Shown here in pieces: positions 46,001 to 51,198 of a stretch of 64,000 nt of DNA. Positions within the stretch are counted from its first letter, which is position 1, and the number at the start of each line of letters is the position of its first letter. Source of the DNA: Plazaster borealis (lineage: Eukaryota > Echinodermata > Asteroidea > Forcipulatida > Labidiasteridae); NCBI GenBank assembly GCA_021014325.1, contig CM037463.1, positions 22,824,026 through 22,888,025 of the forward strand, read 5' to 3'. Below the pieces are notes generated by a model that was given only the letters and a program-made list of their open reading frames with translations, ran no database searches and was not told where the DNA came from. The position numbers were made by a program, and so were the translations under genes.

Positions 46001-47644
46001 CTACTTGCTTGGTAGATTTTGTTCTTTGAGAGGTTGTCTTGCTTTTTCATAATTCTACTGCTGTAGAGTAGAATATTCGGAATTCGAGAGACTTCTCAGT
46101 TCTGAAATCTACTTGCTAGGTAGATTTTGTTCTTTGAGAATTTGTCTTGTTTATTATTCTACTGCCGCAGAGTAGAATATTCGGAATTCGGGAGACTTCT
46201 CAGTTCTGAAAAGAACTGTCCTGCTTATTAACTACTACCTGGGCGGGAGGTAGGAAATCAGGCATGACTACTACTTTCGTTATGTGGATCGGGGGGGACT
46301 TCTCGTTAACACTGGACTACACTGGACTACACTTCGACTAGCTTGCTCTAGTCATCGTCATTATCATTATTATTATTATTATTTTTATTATTTTGTTCAG
46401 GGCATGGTTGAGCCGGGAGATGTCGTCAGTGCCACACTCAAGAGGGAGTTCGGCGAAGAAGCTCTCGGATCAATGGATAAATCAGAAGAAGAGATTGACA
46501 TGATAGCCAAGAAGATTGATGAACTATTTAGCAGCGGTGTGGAGGTAAGAAATGGAAAAAAACGGAAAGATTAACTGACTAAGGAGGCGTATAAGGTTAT
46601 TCAAATAGAAAATATGTTTCAAAAGATGTACAGTCTTGTTAACCCTCCACCTTGTGGTAACATTTTTCCAGCGAGCTGACCAACCATTTGAAACCATTCA
46701 ACTGCCTGGGTTGTGTATGGTGGCACAACTGTGCACAGAACTAACTGTGTACATGTGTGTACTGTGTAGATGCATTCAGAACATGGTATCATATTGCAGG
46801 CTGGCATAGTTTATTTATCATTCATAATCACAATGGATGATATTGAATGGTCAGACAGTAGGAGGGTTGACTATGTACTGTGGAGATACATTCACCACAT
46901 GATATCATATTGCAGGGTGGCATAGTTATTAGATAATTATGGCAGAATCTTTGAAAACACCCTTTTTAAAACTGTTCGCACCAAAGCTAAATGTTTTTAA
47001 AAACCGTTGTTCCCCTTTTTCGATTTAGACACTTATATTTTGTCCTTCCTTTCATGTTTTCCTGACTCTACCTACTTTGTATATTTCAGTAGCGTTTAAT
47101 TTCATTAACTATTATGTATATTGTTTAATGTCTTAATTAGCTTTTGTAACCTTGTTGACGTTTTTATTCAGTGGCAGTTTGGCCCTGGGGCAACGACTGG
47201 TAATTTTAATAAATAAATCTACATCTAATCAAAGATATTTTCTTTGAATCTCTGAAGGTCTACAAAGGCTACGTTGATGATCCCCGGAATACGGACAATG
47301 CGTGGATGGAGACCGTGGCCATGAACTTCCATGATGAAGACGGAACCTCGTTCGGCGCCTTGGAATTACAGGTAAAACAAGTGTTTTCAAAATCTTTCTC
47401 AAATTTGTGGTTGACTTGATTAAAACAGTTTGTCCTGACCTCGTTAGTAGATTATCTTTGATGGGACGCACCTGCTTGATGAGATTTTTTGAATGAGTTT
47501 TTAAATTTTTTTATTTCCTTCTCTCAGGCTGGTGATGACGCTCAGGGCGTTCGATGGCAACGCGTTGGCTCCAATATTCCTCTCTTTGCAAGTCACCAAG
47601 CCATGCTGAGGAAGGTTGCCGAGTTACACGATGCTGCCTTCTAG
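6264..47644 (+). CDS. TRPM2: TRPM2-type ADP-ribose-gated cation channel with NUDT9-like domain (complete gene model, 32 exons)
   Basis: This gene encodes a plasma-membrane Ca2+-permeable channel of the TRPM2 family, gated by ADP-ribose and Ca2+. My coding exons are 6264-6332, 7008-7099, 9219-9405, 13302-13482, 14102-14271, 17061-17241, 17932-18133, 18888-19081, 19554-19654, 20584-20718, 21830-21880, 23388-23580, 24145-24358, 24592-24817, 26182-26304, 26835-26974, 28403-28556, 29835-29963, 30802-31050, 31503-31677, 32146-32293, 33177-33370, 37617-37749, 38678-38804, 40026-40134, 40323-40477, 41950-42146, 44204-44290, 44833-44938, 46401-46544, 47258-47371 and 47528-47644. All junctions are GT-AG and all phases close, giving about 1598 residues against 1503 in human TRPM2. 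Homology to human TRPM2, judged from memory, runs from exon 2 to the last exon. The start ATG lies in a good context (AAGATGG), follows an in-frame stop at 6225, and gives a 23-residue first exon that joins exon 2 in phase 0. Exon 1 is the least certain part because it is short and little conserved. No frameshift or internal stop is seen. Confidence 0.95.
6412..6775 (-). mobile_element. SINE-1 (tRNA-Leu-like head), minus strand, TRPM2 intron 1
   Basis: Read on the minus strand it begins GGCGTGTCGTAGCCAAGCGGT, a tRNA A-box-like start, and continues through a second-box-like region. Its body mentions the same sequence as the + strand copy at 33892-34345, including GGGGTAAACCTGTTTCAGCCCC-like sequence. 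It fills most of intron 1. Confidence 0.65.
7191..7566 (+). mobile_element. Foldback element, family F2, TRPM2 intron 2
   Basis: Its ends read AAAGGCACTGTACACGTTTGG and the inverse AAATGTGTTCAGTGCCTTTAA. Copies at 28644-29020, 41333-41707 and 60259-60644 share the same length and an interior with CTTCTTGCAAGAAG. A fragment lies at about 17590-17805. The interior start (AAAACTTACTTGGTAA) is shared with families F1 and F3. Confidence 0.75.
8042..8390 (+). mobile_element. Foldback element, family F1, TRPM2 intron 2
   Basis: A + strand copy of the element at 115-505, with the AAAGGGTCTGTATACGTTTGG start and the internal GCGTTACTGCAGTAACG hairpin. The right end is replaced by another sequence that repeats 7947-8040 nearby. 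The remainder of intron 2 (8400-9218) shows no recognisable gene, only a 50-base duplication at about 8870-8935. Confidence 0.65.
9425..9995 (-). mobile_element. Composite repeat element (minus-strand copy of 20770-21450)
   Basis: The block 9530-9995 is the inverse of 20770-21450. Shared segments include GCTATGGGCATCCTAGATGC, CACAGACGCAGCC and two units of the ATTTACTAGGATCC 106-base repeat. A GGCGGCTAGAACTACGGCTA terminus is shared with the small F5 foldbacks at 47826-47972 and 53748-53890. Confidence 0.6.
10112..13190. repeat. 24-base minisatellite array, about 3.1 kb, TRPM2 intron 3
   Basis: About 125 head-to-tail units of AAGTAGGCCCTAGACACCAATGTT fill this stretch. Variant units (CTACAC, CTATAC, GCGGTAGAC, CATTGTT, GTTGAG) recur in the same order in blocks, for example 11040-11140 and 11230-11330. 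This shows higher-order duplication by unequal exchange. Because 24 is a multiple of three, the minus strand stays open for 757 codons at 10817-13090, but the peptide is only an 8-residue repeat with no supporting signal. Confidence 0.95.
13650..14035 (-). mobile_element. SINE-1 copy, TRPM2 intron 4
   Basis: The 3' end on the + strand (CTGCTTGGCCGCAACAC) is the inverse of the tRNA-Leu-like head. The inner part carries the family's body motifs TACCCATTTA-like, GCCTTGCTCAAGGAC and the GCGCTTTACAAAATTG tail. It fills most of intron 4. Confidence 0.7.
14389..14765 (-). mobile_element. LINE 3'-end remnant, minus strand, TRPM2 intron 5
   Basis: On the minus strand a short frame reads [18 protein letters not shown] and [14 protein letters not shown], the typical C-terminal signature downstream of reverse transcriptase in CR1/L2-like LINEs. 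A 3' tail of ATT repeats follows (14389-14413 on the + strand). Only the extreme 3' end is left. Confidence 0.6.
15062..15398 (-). mobile_element. SINE-1 copy, TRPM2 intron 5
   Basis: It ends on the + strand with AACCGCTCGGCCATGACACC, the inverse of the tRNA-like head, and begins with a TATATAGCGCTTTTCACGCC tail. Body motifs GGTACCCATTTACCCC and GTCAGGACCGGGATTCAAACC are shared with the other copies. Confidence 0.75.
15522..16653. mobile_element. Foldback element (AACCCTCC ends) with a nested LINE fragment
   Basis: The left end TTAACCCTCCTACTG and right end CAGTGGGAGGGTTAA are inverse copies. A related short copy is at 46637-46870. The middle part, about 15940-16460, is a minus-strand LINE fragment whose frame reads [20 protein letters not shown] and later [11 protein letters not shown], typical of the end of an RTE/CR1-like reverse transcriptase. 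It contains stops and is dead. Confidence 0.55.
17450..17600 (-). mobile_element. SINE-2 copy with tRNA-like head, TRPM2 intron 6
   Basis: The inverse of 17518-17587 reads like a tRNA from GGGCTACATAGCTCAGTTGG to GGTTCGAATCCCGC. The 3' acceptor strand does not pair with the 5' GGGCTAC, so it is a SINE head, not a tRNA gene. The tail AAACCACAAGGGAAACTGAC is shared with copies at 19706-19990 and 24863-25055. A + strand tail fragment lies at 23896-24003. Confidence 0.75.
19554..24817 (+). CDS. TRPM2: TRPM2 exons 9-14: MHR3/4 helical repeat region
   Basis: Residues of about 426-732 match the ankyrin-like helical repeats of TRPM cytosolic domains. Recognisable pieces are [12 protein letters not shown] in exon 9, [10 protein letters not shown] in exon 10, a short 17-codon exon 11, [20 protein letters not shown] in exon 13, and ECYANN with [10 protein letters not shown] in exon 14. 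This region carries shape changes from the nucleotide domain to the pore and forms subunit contacts. The acceptor of exon 12 (23387) has an almost identical decoy at 23220. A partial copy of exon 13/14 sequence sits in the intron between them. Confidence 0.9.
19706..20030 (-). mobile_element. SINE-2 copy, TRPM2 intron 9
   Basis: It shares the tRNA-like head (inverse, 19733-19820) and the flank GCCGGTCTCCCTATTTTGTC with the other SINE-2 copies. It extends to a second partial tail at about 20000-20050. The rest of intron 9 to 20583 shows no gene; introns 7 (18134-18887) and 8 (19082-19553) hold only AT-rich sequence and an (AAT)n run at 19088-19122. Confidence 0.65.
20770..21450 (+). repeat. 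106-base tandem repeat inside a composite element, TRPM2 intron 10
   Basis: About four to five units beginning AAGGATCCTAGTAAATCACT repeat every 105-112 bases from 20779 to 21235. They are followed by a segment shared with 9530-9740 in inverse orientation. A further set of about three diverged units lies at 55935-56270 in HIBADH intron 6. Confidence 0.75.
21931..22292 (+). mobile_element. Foldback element, family F1, TRPM2 intron 11
   Basis: A near full-length copy with the TIR-like ends and hairpin GCGTTACTGAGAGTATCG. It is followed at about 22320-22480 by a + strand tRNA-like SINE fragment. Confidence 0.7.
22477..22846 (-). mobile_element. SINE-1 copy, TRPM2 intron 11
   Basis: It begins with a TAATAATAATTAG tail and ends AACAGCTCGGCCACGACACC, the inverse of the tRNA-like head. 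Body motifs match the other copies. Confidence 0.75.
23127..23400 (+). repeat. TRPM2: Direct duplication covering the acceptor of TRPM2 exon 12
   Basis: The stretch with GGGATTGTTGCATTCAGC, the pyrimidine-rich tract and CCTGTCAGTCGGCGAC occurs twice, about 167 bases apart. The second copy contains the true acceptor at 23387. The first contains a matching acceptor at 23220 followed by the first 15 bases of the exon with one change. Confidence 0.9.
24440..24535 (+). pseudogene. Partial copy of TRPM2 exon 13/14 sequence inside intron 13
   Basis: The segment repeats parts of exon 13 (GAAGGAAAGGAGG, then CTGCTAGCAAGATATT) and runs on into a copy of the exon 14 start (GGAGCTATGAAGAGGTGG). It has stops in frame and is not a functional exon. 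Confidence 0.6.
24863..25055 (-). mobile_element. SINE-2 copy, TRPM2 intron 14
   Basis: It begins with the shared tail AAACCACAAGGGGAAACTGAC and contains an inverse tRNA-like head at about 24905-24995 with the box motifs partly decayed. Confidence 0.7.
25085..25505 (-). mobile_element. SINE-1 copy, TRPM2 intron 14
   Basis: It starts with an ATAATAATAATAG tail and ends AACCGCTCGGCCACAACACG. It retains the body motifs GGTACCCATTTACCCC and TCGGGATTCGAACCC. The rest of intron 14 (25510-26181) shows no gene, only short dispersed repeat fragments. Confidence 0.75.
26182..32293 (+). CDS. TRPM2: TRPM2 exons 15-21: transmembrane channel core and pore
   Basis: Exon 15 encodes the hydrophobic pre-S1 segment followed by a basic and acidic linker. 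Exon 16 and the start of exon 17 add an Asn/Ser/Asp/Glu-rich stretch (about residues 774-845). S1 lies near 870-889, S2 near 893-914, S3 near 927-950, S4 near 957-978, S5 near 998-1022 and S6 near 1080-1104. The four Ca2+-binding side chains of TRPM2 (human Glu843, Gln846, Asn869, Asp872) are all present as Glu911, Gln914, Asn936 and Asp939. The selectivity filter reads Tyr1046-Gly1047-Glu1048 and is followed by Leu-Asp-Asp 1051-1053. Two cysteines in the outer pore loop, 1060 and 1074, fit the conserved disulfide pair. The S6 end reads LLNLLIAMF. Confidence 0.94.
26990..27330 (-). repeat. Inverted copy of the repeat at 46000-46330, TRPM2 intron 16
   Basis: The sequence contains two internal direct repeats of TTCAGAACTGAGAAGTCTCC and ATTCTACTCTGCGGCAGTAG, and it is the inverse of the intron 29 segment. 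It is non-coding and matches no family I recognise. Confidence 0.7.
27470..28072 (+). mobile_element. SINE fragments (SINE-3 head, SINE-1 body), TRPM2 intron 16
   Basis: At 27470-27545 a head reads GACCAGGTTGGCTGAGTGGT and GGTTCGAATCCC. At 27549-27660 follows the dispersed motif CAATTTCATAGAGCTGC, and at 27700-27990 a SINE-1 body fragment. The same SINE-3 head recurs at 29333, 35712, 38320, 52556 (minus) and 57333. Confidence 0.6.
28090..28260. repeat. Dispersed hairpin-rich repeat, TRPM2 intron 16
   Basis: Short mirrored motifs TTGTATCTCGCACG and GCACGTACTTGTG recur in inverse form. A related stretch is at 39728-39960. It is non-coding. Confidence 0.45.
28644..29020 (+). mobile_element. Foldback element, family F2, TRPM2 intron 17
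   Basis: A full-length copy with inverted ends and a near-perfect interior match to the copy at 7191-7566. Confidence 0.75.
29333..29600 (+). mobile_element. SINE-3 copy, TRPM2 intron 17
   Basis: It begins GTGGTCAGGTTGGCGTAGTGG, has a GGTTCGAATCACGCC second box, and ends with an AAATGAAATGAAATG tail. The shared body is TGGATTGGGTTTTCAGTCCC. Confidence 0.7.
30333..30716 (-). mobile_element. SINE-1 copy, TRPM2 intron 18
   Basis: A near full-length minus-strand copy ending AACCGCTTGGCCACAACACG. It carries a short internal duplication of CCCTCACAGGT. The tRNA-like head keeps a CAA anticodon-like loop, as in tRNA-Leu. Confidence 0.8.
31088..31440 (+). mobile_element. SINE-1 copy, + strand, TRPM2 intron 19
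   Basis: It begins GGCATGTCGAGGCCGAGCGGT and has a body with CTTTGGATGGGACATTAAGCC. This + strand orientation places the tRNA-like head first. Confidence 0.75.
32350..32640 (+). repeat. Two direct repeats of about 175 bases, TRPM2 intron 21
   Basis: The segment GGGAACAGCAAGGATCCTGA, with CGTAGCCCGACTCGAGGAGT, occurs at about 32358 and again at 32517. The remaining intron holds a SINE-1 copy. Confidence 0.85.
32641..32994 (-). mobile_element. SINE-1 copy, TRPM2 intron 21
   Basis: It ends AACCGCTCGGCCACGACACG, the inverse tRNA-like head. A second tRNA-like fragment (GGCGGGATTCGAACCCGC) lies at about 33060-33125. Confidence 0.75.
33177..33370 (+). CDS. TRPM2: TRPM2 exon 22: TRP helix and cytosolic junction
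   Basis: The exon encodes the conserved TRP-helix stretch with [12 protein letters not shown], then a hydrophobic [10 protein letters not shown] segment and a run of four cysteines. A gtatcg at 33351 could be read as a donor but breaks the frame into exon 23. The strong gtgagt donor at 33371 gives phase 1 and joins exon 23 in frame, so I chose it. The TRP helix couples cytosolic domain motion to the S6 gate. Confidence 0.9.
33892..34345 (+). mobile_element. SINE-1 copy, + strand, TRPM2 intron 22
   Basis: It begins GGCGTGTCGTGGCTGAGCGGT and ends in an ATTATTATTATTG tail. The body (GGGGGTAACCCTGTTTCAGCC) matches the minus-strand copy at 6412-6775. Confidence 0.75.
35330..35708 (-). mobile_element. 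Foldback element, family F3, TRPM2 intron 22
   Basis: Its ends GAGGTAGGGTCATAGATTGG and ATGACCCTACCTTT are inverse copies. In this orientation the + strand carries ACCAAGTAAGTTTTTA, a splice-donor-like sequence. A SINE-3 copy follows at 35712-35945. Confidence 0.7.
36365..37035. repeat. 114-base tandem array, about six units, TRPM2 intron 22
   Basis: Units with CTTATCCAAGTCCAAACATG and GTGGAGGATAGTGGAGGATT repeat every 114 bases. The minus strand is open for 234 codons because 114 is a multiple of three. No start or splice evidence supports a gene. Confidence 0.9.
37073..37390 (+). mobile_element. SINE-1 copy, + strand, TRPM2 intron 22
   Basis: It contains GTGCACTGGACTCAAGCTCT, GGGTTCGAGTCCCGGTC and the body ATGGGATGTAAAGC, then ends with CTTATAAGGTGCTACATAAA. 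Confidence 0.7.
37617..40134 (+). CDS. TRPM2: TRPM2 exons 23-25: C-terminal rib and coiled-coil assembly region
   Basis: Exon 23 carries the conserved LLISWE motif. Exon 24 encodes the helical stretch ending [10 protein letters not shown], equivalent to the human segment MEQRLASLEEQ, and exon 25 continues it ([11 protein letters not shown]). In TRPM channels this coiled coil tetramerises the subunits. The 39 bases at 38766-38804 that end exon 24 are the founder of a tandem array filling the first kilobase of the next intron. See the separate repeat entry and finding. Confidence 0.9.
38766..39660 (+). repeat. TRPM2: Seven-unit array of the TRPM2 exon 24 end and its donor
   Basis: The first unit is the last 39 bases of exon 24 plus 99 bases of intron. 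Six more copies of the 39-base piece lie at 38904-38942, 39042-39080, 39180-39218, 39319-39357, 39465-39503 and 39610-39648. Unit spacing is 138, 138, 138, 139, 146 and 145 bases. Every copy is open, encodes a [17 protein letters not shown] stretch, is preceded by an AG and followed by a GTAAGA donor. Confidence 0.95.
40323..47644 (+). CDS. TRPM2: TRPM2 exons 26-32: NUDT9-H ADP-ribose domain with near-canonical Nudix box
   Basis: Residues of about 1293-1598 are collinear with human mitochondrial NUDT9 and with the NUDT9-H domain of TRPM2. Landmarks are [13 protein letters not shown] in exon 26, [21 protein letters not shown] in exons 27/28 region, WAIPGG across exons 29/30, and [19 protein letters not shown] in exon 31. 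The Nudix box spans residues 1475-1496, with Gly1475, an Asp1481 in place of the usual first Glu, then Arg1489-Glu-Phe-Gly-Glu-Glu1494. The metal-binding REFGEE core is intact, whereas the human channel has lost it. The family pattern predicts ADP-ribose hydrolysis to AMP and ribose-5-phosphate. The stop is TAG at 47642. Confidence 0.94.
41333..41707 (-). mobile_element. Foldback element, family F2, TRPM2 intron 26
   Basis: A full-length inverse copy of the element at 7191. It is followed at 41715-41870 by a dispersed segment with CAAACAGCGCCCTCACTGAGG, found again at 61280-61460. The rest of intron 26 (40478-41332) shows no gene. Confidence 0.75.
42350..43415. repeat. 40-base tandem array, about 26 units, TRPM2 intron 27
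   Basis: Units of the form GAAGTTTATAATCAGATTGA AACTAATCTAAACTGTTGAT repeat every 40 bases with small indels. The array is strongly AT-rich. It is flanked by unique sequence with no gene up to exon 28. Confidence 0.95.
45580..45975 (+). mobile_element. (CAAA)n microsatellite and LINE 3'-end remnant, TRPM2 intron 29
   Basis: A (CAAA)n run at 45588-45650 precedes a LINE remnant. The + strand frame reads [16 protein letters not shown] and [15 protein letters not shown], the usual ending of a CR1/L2-like reverse transcriptase protein. A TATTATTGTTATTATAG tail follows. It is a dead fragment. Confidence 0.65.
46000..46330 (+). repeat. Inverted partner of the repeat at 26990-27330, TRPM2 intron 29
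   Basis: It contains two copies of a 110-base unit with TACTTGCTTGGTAGATTTTG and ATTCGGAATTCG. An (ATT)n run at 46367-46395 sits just before the exon 30 acceptor. Confidence 0.7.
46637..46870. mobile_element. Short foldback element (AACCCTCC ends), TRPM2 intron 30
   Basis: The ends GTTAACCCTCCACC and AGTAGGAGGGTTGA are inverse copies. The inner segment CATATTGCAGGCTGGCATAG is repeated at about 46905. The tail of intron 30 (to about 47220) resembles a short LINE or SINE 3' end finishing TTTTAATAAATAAATC. Confidence 0.5.
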
Positions 47645-49947
47645 ACTAAACATCAACTCATATTTCCCCAACTGCCATGTCACCACAAAGCCATATCGGC
47701 TCTATACAGCACCAGTCCCAAAACCTAGTGCCCCTAAAACCTAGAAAATTCCCTCTACATAGTCACCAATATTAGTGTTGGTTTAACATTTTACAAATCA
47801 AATCTACAACTTTCATAGTTATTAGGTTGTATCCAAATTGGCGGCTACAGCTATGGCTACGACTGTTGCTAAGGACATCCTGTACTTCAACGCATGATGA
47901 CATGGCGATCCAGCCGTAGCCGTAGCCGTAGCCGTAGCCATAGCCATAGCCGCCTATTCGGACACCGCCTTCATTGATGTAAAAATCACATCGGGGATAA
48001 AGAACTTGATTTCAGGTTTACCCTTACACAATGTGTGGCCTCTTGACGCCGACACACCATGATGACGTGATGACCAACCCATGATGACCAGCTAAAGAAC
48101 TTGATTTCAGGTTTACCCATACACCGATGTGTAGACTCTTGAAGCCGAGCACACAGCGTTCAAGTGGTAAAGACACTGCAGCTCTAGAATGACATGGGTC
48201 AGGGGTTCGAATCCAACCAAGTAGCCTGGGGAATTTTTTCTTCCTGCAGATCTTGGAAAGGATGAAAACAAAATCATATGCCATAGTTTTATTTTGTAGT
48301 TTTTGTACAAAAACAAAATTGTCTGAGGAAAGTTATCTTTAATATTTCTATATCCTACGCTGATATATTTTATAAACATGCAACTGGTTTTTATAAGGAA
48401 ATTTTTCTTCACAATGTTAATACTCTTTTTGGGTAATATTAAATGTAAGTAGGACATTTACAGGTAATTGATAAGGACATTTTTTTATTTGTAAATAGAA
48501 AACAAGAAAATCAACTCATTTGAAGGCAAATTTGTTTCCATGAAATTGAACACCAAAGTCTCGATTATTTGCGATTTTTCGCATAAATATTGAAAGAAAT
48601 ATTTTGAAATTTTGTTTTTGTCTGTCGGCTTCCACTAAATATTGCCATAATAGTGTAGTAATTGAAATAGATTGCTGTGTAAAAGATTGTTATGATATGA
48701 ATGAAATACCTAATGCTATTGTTCTAGGGTGTGCACAACATTGGTAAAATAGAAACTATAAATGTTCACAGATTTGCACATATTTTGCGTGGTATAAAGA
48801 TGGTCATGGTGGAAAACCAGTCTGAAAGTTCACTGATTATAAAGTTCAACCAGTACCAATCCGCCAGAGAAATATTTCCGGCTGAAATACTGTTGAGTAA
48901 ACAACATTGAAAGACCTTTCAAATCAACTTTACTTATTTTGATTGCCAAAATCAAAATAAGCCCCACGTGCAGTTAACACCCAAAAAATCTTTGCCGTTT
49001 TCACCCTAACACGACCATCTGGGCCCAATTTCGTAGAGCTGCTGAAGCACAAAAAGTAGCTAAGCACAACAAAATTATGCTTGCCAGTATAAGGTTACTA
49101 GCCAGAACACCATTTCACATGTACCATCTGCGGCTGGCGGCCTGCTCATTTTTGCTTGCAGAAAATTGTTAAGCAGGTTTGTTGAATGGTGGTTTGTTTA
49201 CTAAAAACTAGAGGATAGGAATAAAGTTACTCTTCGGGAAAAAACGACGATGAACTTTCCTTTTCCGATTTTGAGTTCGTACACCCTAATTTTGATCATG
49301 ATACAATTATTAATAAAAACGTAATTTGAATATATAGTGATCAATGCAAATAATTCCCAAAATAAACTACTGAATTGTGTATGCAAAAAGTCTGCCATCA
49401 ATGTTCATTTCACCGAACTTTTATTGCCAAAATATTTAAGATATATGTCATCTTTGAAGATATTTAATTGAAGGATTTTTGTTGACTGCTTTCAACTCCA
49501 GAAGTTGCCAATTGCCATGAAAATTGCCAATATGTTTCTCACTTTGGCAAAATTGTTTTCAAGTAATGAATTACCAATTACATTCACGTTTATATTATTT
49601 GTTTTGTTGTTATAATTATTAGATTATACTATTACAGTTACATATATTTTTTTCAAATTTTGAACTCAGTTGATAGTTTCGTTTAGTAGAAATGCAAAGT
49701 TGTTGCCAATTATGTTTTTGAAGTACAAATATAGCTACAGCTTGTTCTTGTGTTTTGTGTGTGTGTCCCCCCCTGTAAACAATGGAGCAATGCTTTCTCA
49801 CAAGTCTTTCATTGTTCAAAAGGATTTCTTCAGAAAAGGGAACAATAGGGTAACAATTGAGGGGGACCCCACAAACTGCATCCATAAGTTTTAGTTGTTA
49901 AAAAAACACACAAACAAAAACATGTATTGGAGTCAGGAAATTAAAGT

Positions 49948-50333
49948 CAAAGTATACCTTTGGTTTTTGGAACCGTTTGATCGTTTCAATCCTATATAAA
50001 TGTTAATATATTCAATAAACTAAACTGTGAAATTTCATTTCAAGAGGTGGTAGCGTTTTTGAGATATCGCCGAAAAATCTGGAGAGGTGATAAGTCAAAG
50101 CGGGAATTATAATCCCCAATTTGAATACACAATCTGAGAAGTTTCATGCAGAAACGTTTCTCAGATTGAAATGTTTTTGAATCCCTCTCCCTAAAACCAC
50201 ATTCCTTCTAAAGGGATTTGTTTCTCAAACTGTTATACATTATCAACAGCTGCAGTGCTTCATACCAAGTATAAGTTTTTATGGTCGTAAATTTTTGGAG
50301 TAATTACCAAAGGTGCACTCTCCCTTTAAGTCG
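49948..50333 (-). mobile_element. Foldback element, family F1, intergenic
   Basis: A diverged inverse copy, with the internal palindrome about CAATCTGAGAAG and CTTCTCAGATTG-like sequence and the GTACACCAATTACTC-like right end. Confidence 0.6.
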
Positions 50334-51135
50334 TTTGTCAATTATGAAAAGACAAATTCAAGTGCAGTAATTATTCAATTTTTTATAAAAAATATTAACT
50401 AAAGCGTTTTTCGATCATGTAATTTTACAGTAGACAGTGCCTTATAAATTGATAATACCGCACAAATAATATTTCTGTATGTATACTACCTTTAATAAAA
50501 AGTGAATTATGAAAGTATGAAAGTTTGCCGGGTTTTGTCTGACATACGTGTTCAAGTTATTTTTATTTATTCGGACGAAATCACTGAATGTTTCCTGGAT
50601 TCGATCTGCTTAGTTGCCATCAGATGTTCTCAATTCAATTCAATTCAACCCAACTTTTAGTCACAAATTAATTAGTTGCCAAACAAGTAAGATCTTGATT
50701 TGCGAATATTGGGAATATCAAGGATTTCAATTTGTGAAAACGAATCTCGGGAATGTTTCACAAATCCATGATCTAAAGTAAAGTAAATAAATAAAAAACA
50801 TGACAAAAATTCTATTTTTTTGTTAAAATGTCCTCAATAGTGCCTCCTGCACCATTTTCTTGTGATAAACTCAGAGTGTGAAATTGTTGCCTGAAGATGA
50901 TCAGAATGCAAAATATAAATTGTCATTATTTTTCCCATTTTCCAAATTTTTATTTCAATTTGATTTAATCAAATGACACAGGAACAAACAATGAAGATGT
51001 TTCGTAAATACAAATCTTTGTTGTTTTCTCAAAATGATGAAAATGCAATTATGATTTCTGTTGTCAAACTTCGGTCTATACCACTCGAGAGTCCTCCTTC
51101 CTCCTCCACGGTTTACCCAAGTAATGAATAATGCA

Positions 51136-51175
51136 TGACCTCGAAGCAATGAGGTCAATCGAGGTCACGACGTCA
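51136..51175 (+). promoter_or_regulatory. Candidate HIBADH promoter sites: AGGTCA half-sites (DR4) and CRE-like site
   Basis: Directly upstream of the HIBADH start there is an inverted half-site TGACCT at 51136-51141. Two AGGTCA half-sites at 51152-51157 and 51162-51167 form a direct repeat with a four-base spacer. A CRE-like CGACGTCA follows at 51168-51175. DR4 elements bind nuclear-receptor dimers and CRE binds CREB/ATF factors, both plausible for a metabolic gene. The motif match is seen directly; the regulatory role is inference. The transcription start is not known. Confidence 0.35.
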
Positions 51176-51198
51176 ACAAACAGGGTAGTATATGCAAG

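Larger units (their letters stand above)
47645..51198. other. TRPM2 3' flank and HIBADH 5' flank, no supported gene
   Basis: The region holds a small foldback at 47826-47972 (ends ATTGGCGGCTAC and GCCGCCTATTCGGACAC), a tRNA-like SINE head at about 48150-48240, a CAATTTCGTAGAGCTGC dispersed motif at 49020-49200, and an F1 element at 49948-50333. Possible poly(A) signals AATAAA lie at 49361-49366, 50014-50019 and 50494-50499. I cannot tell which ends the TRPM2 transcript. Confidence 0.6.
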
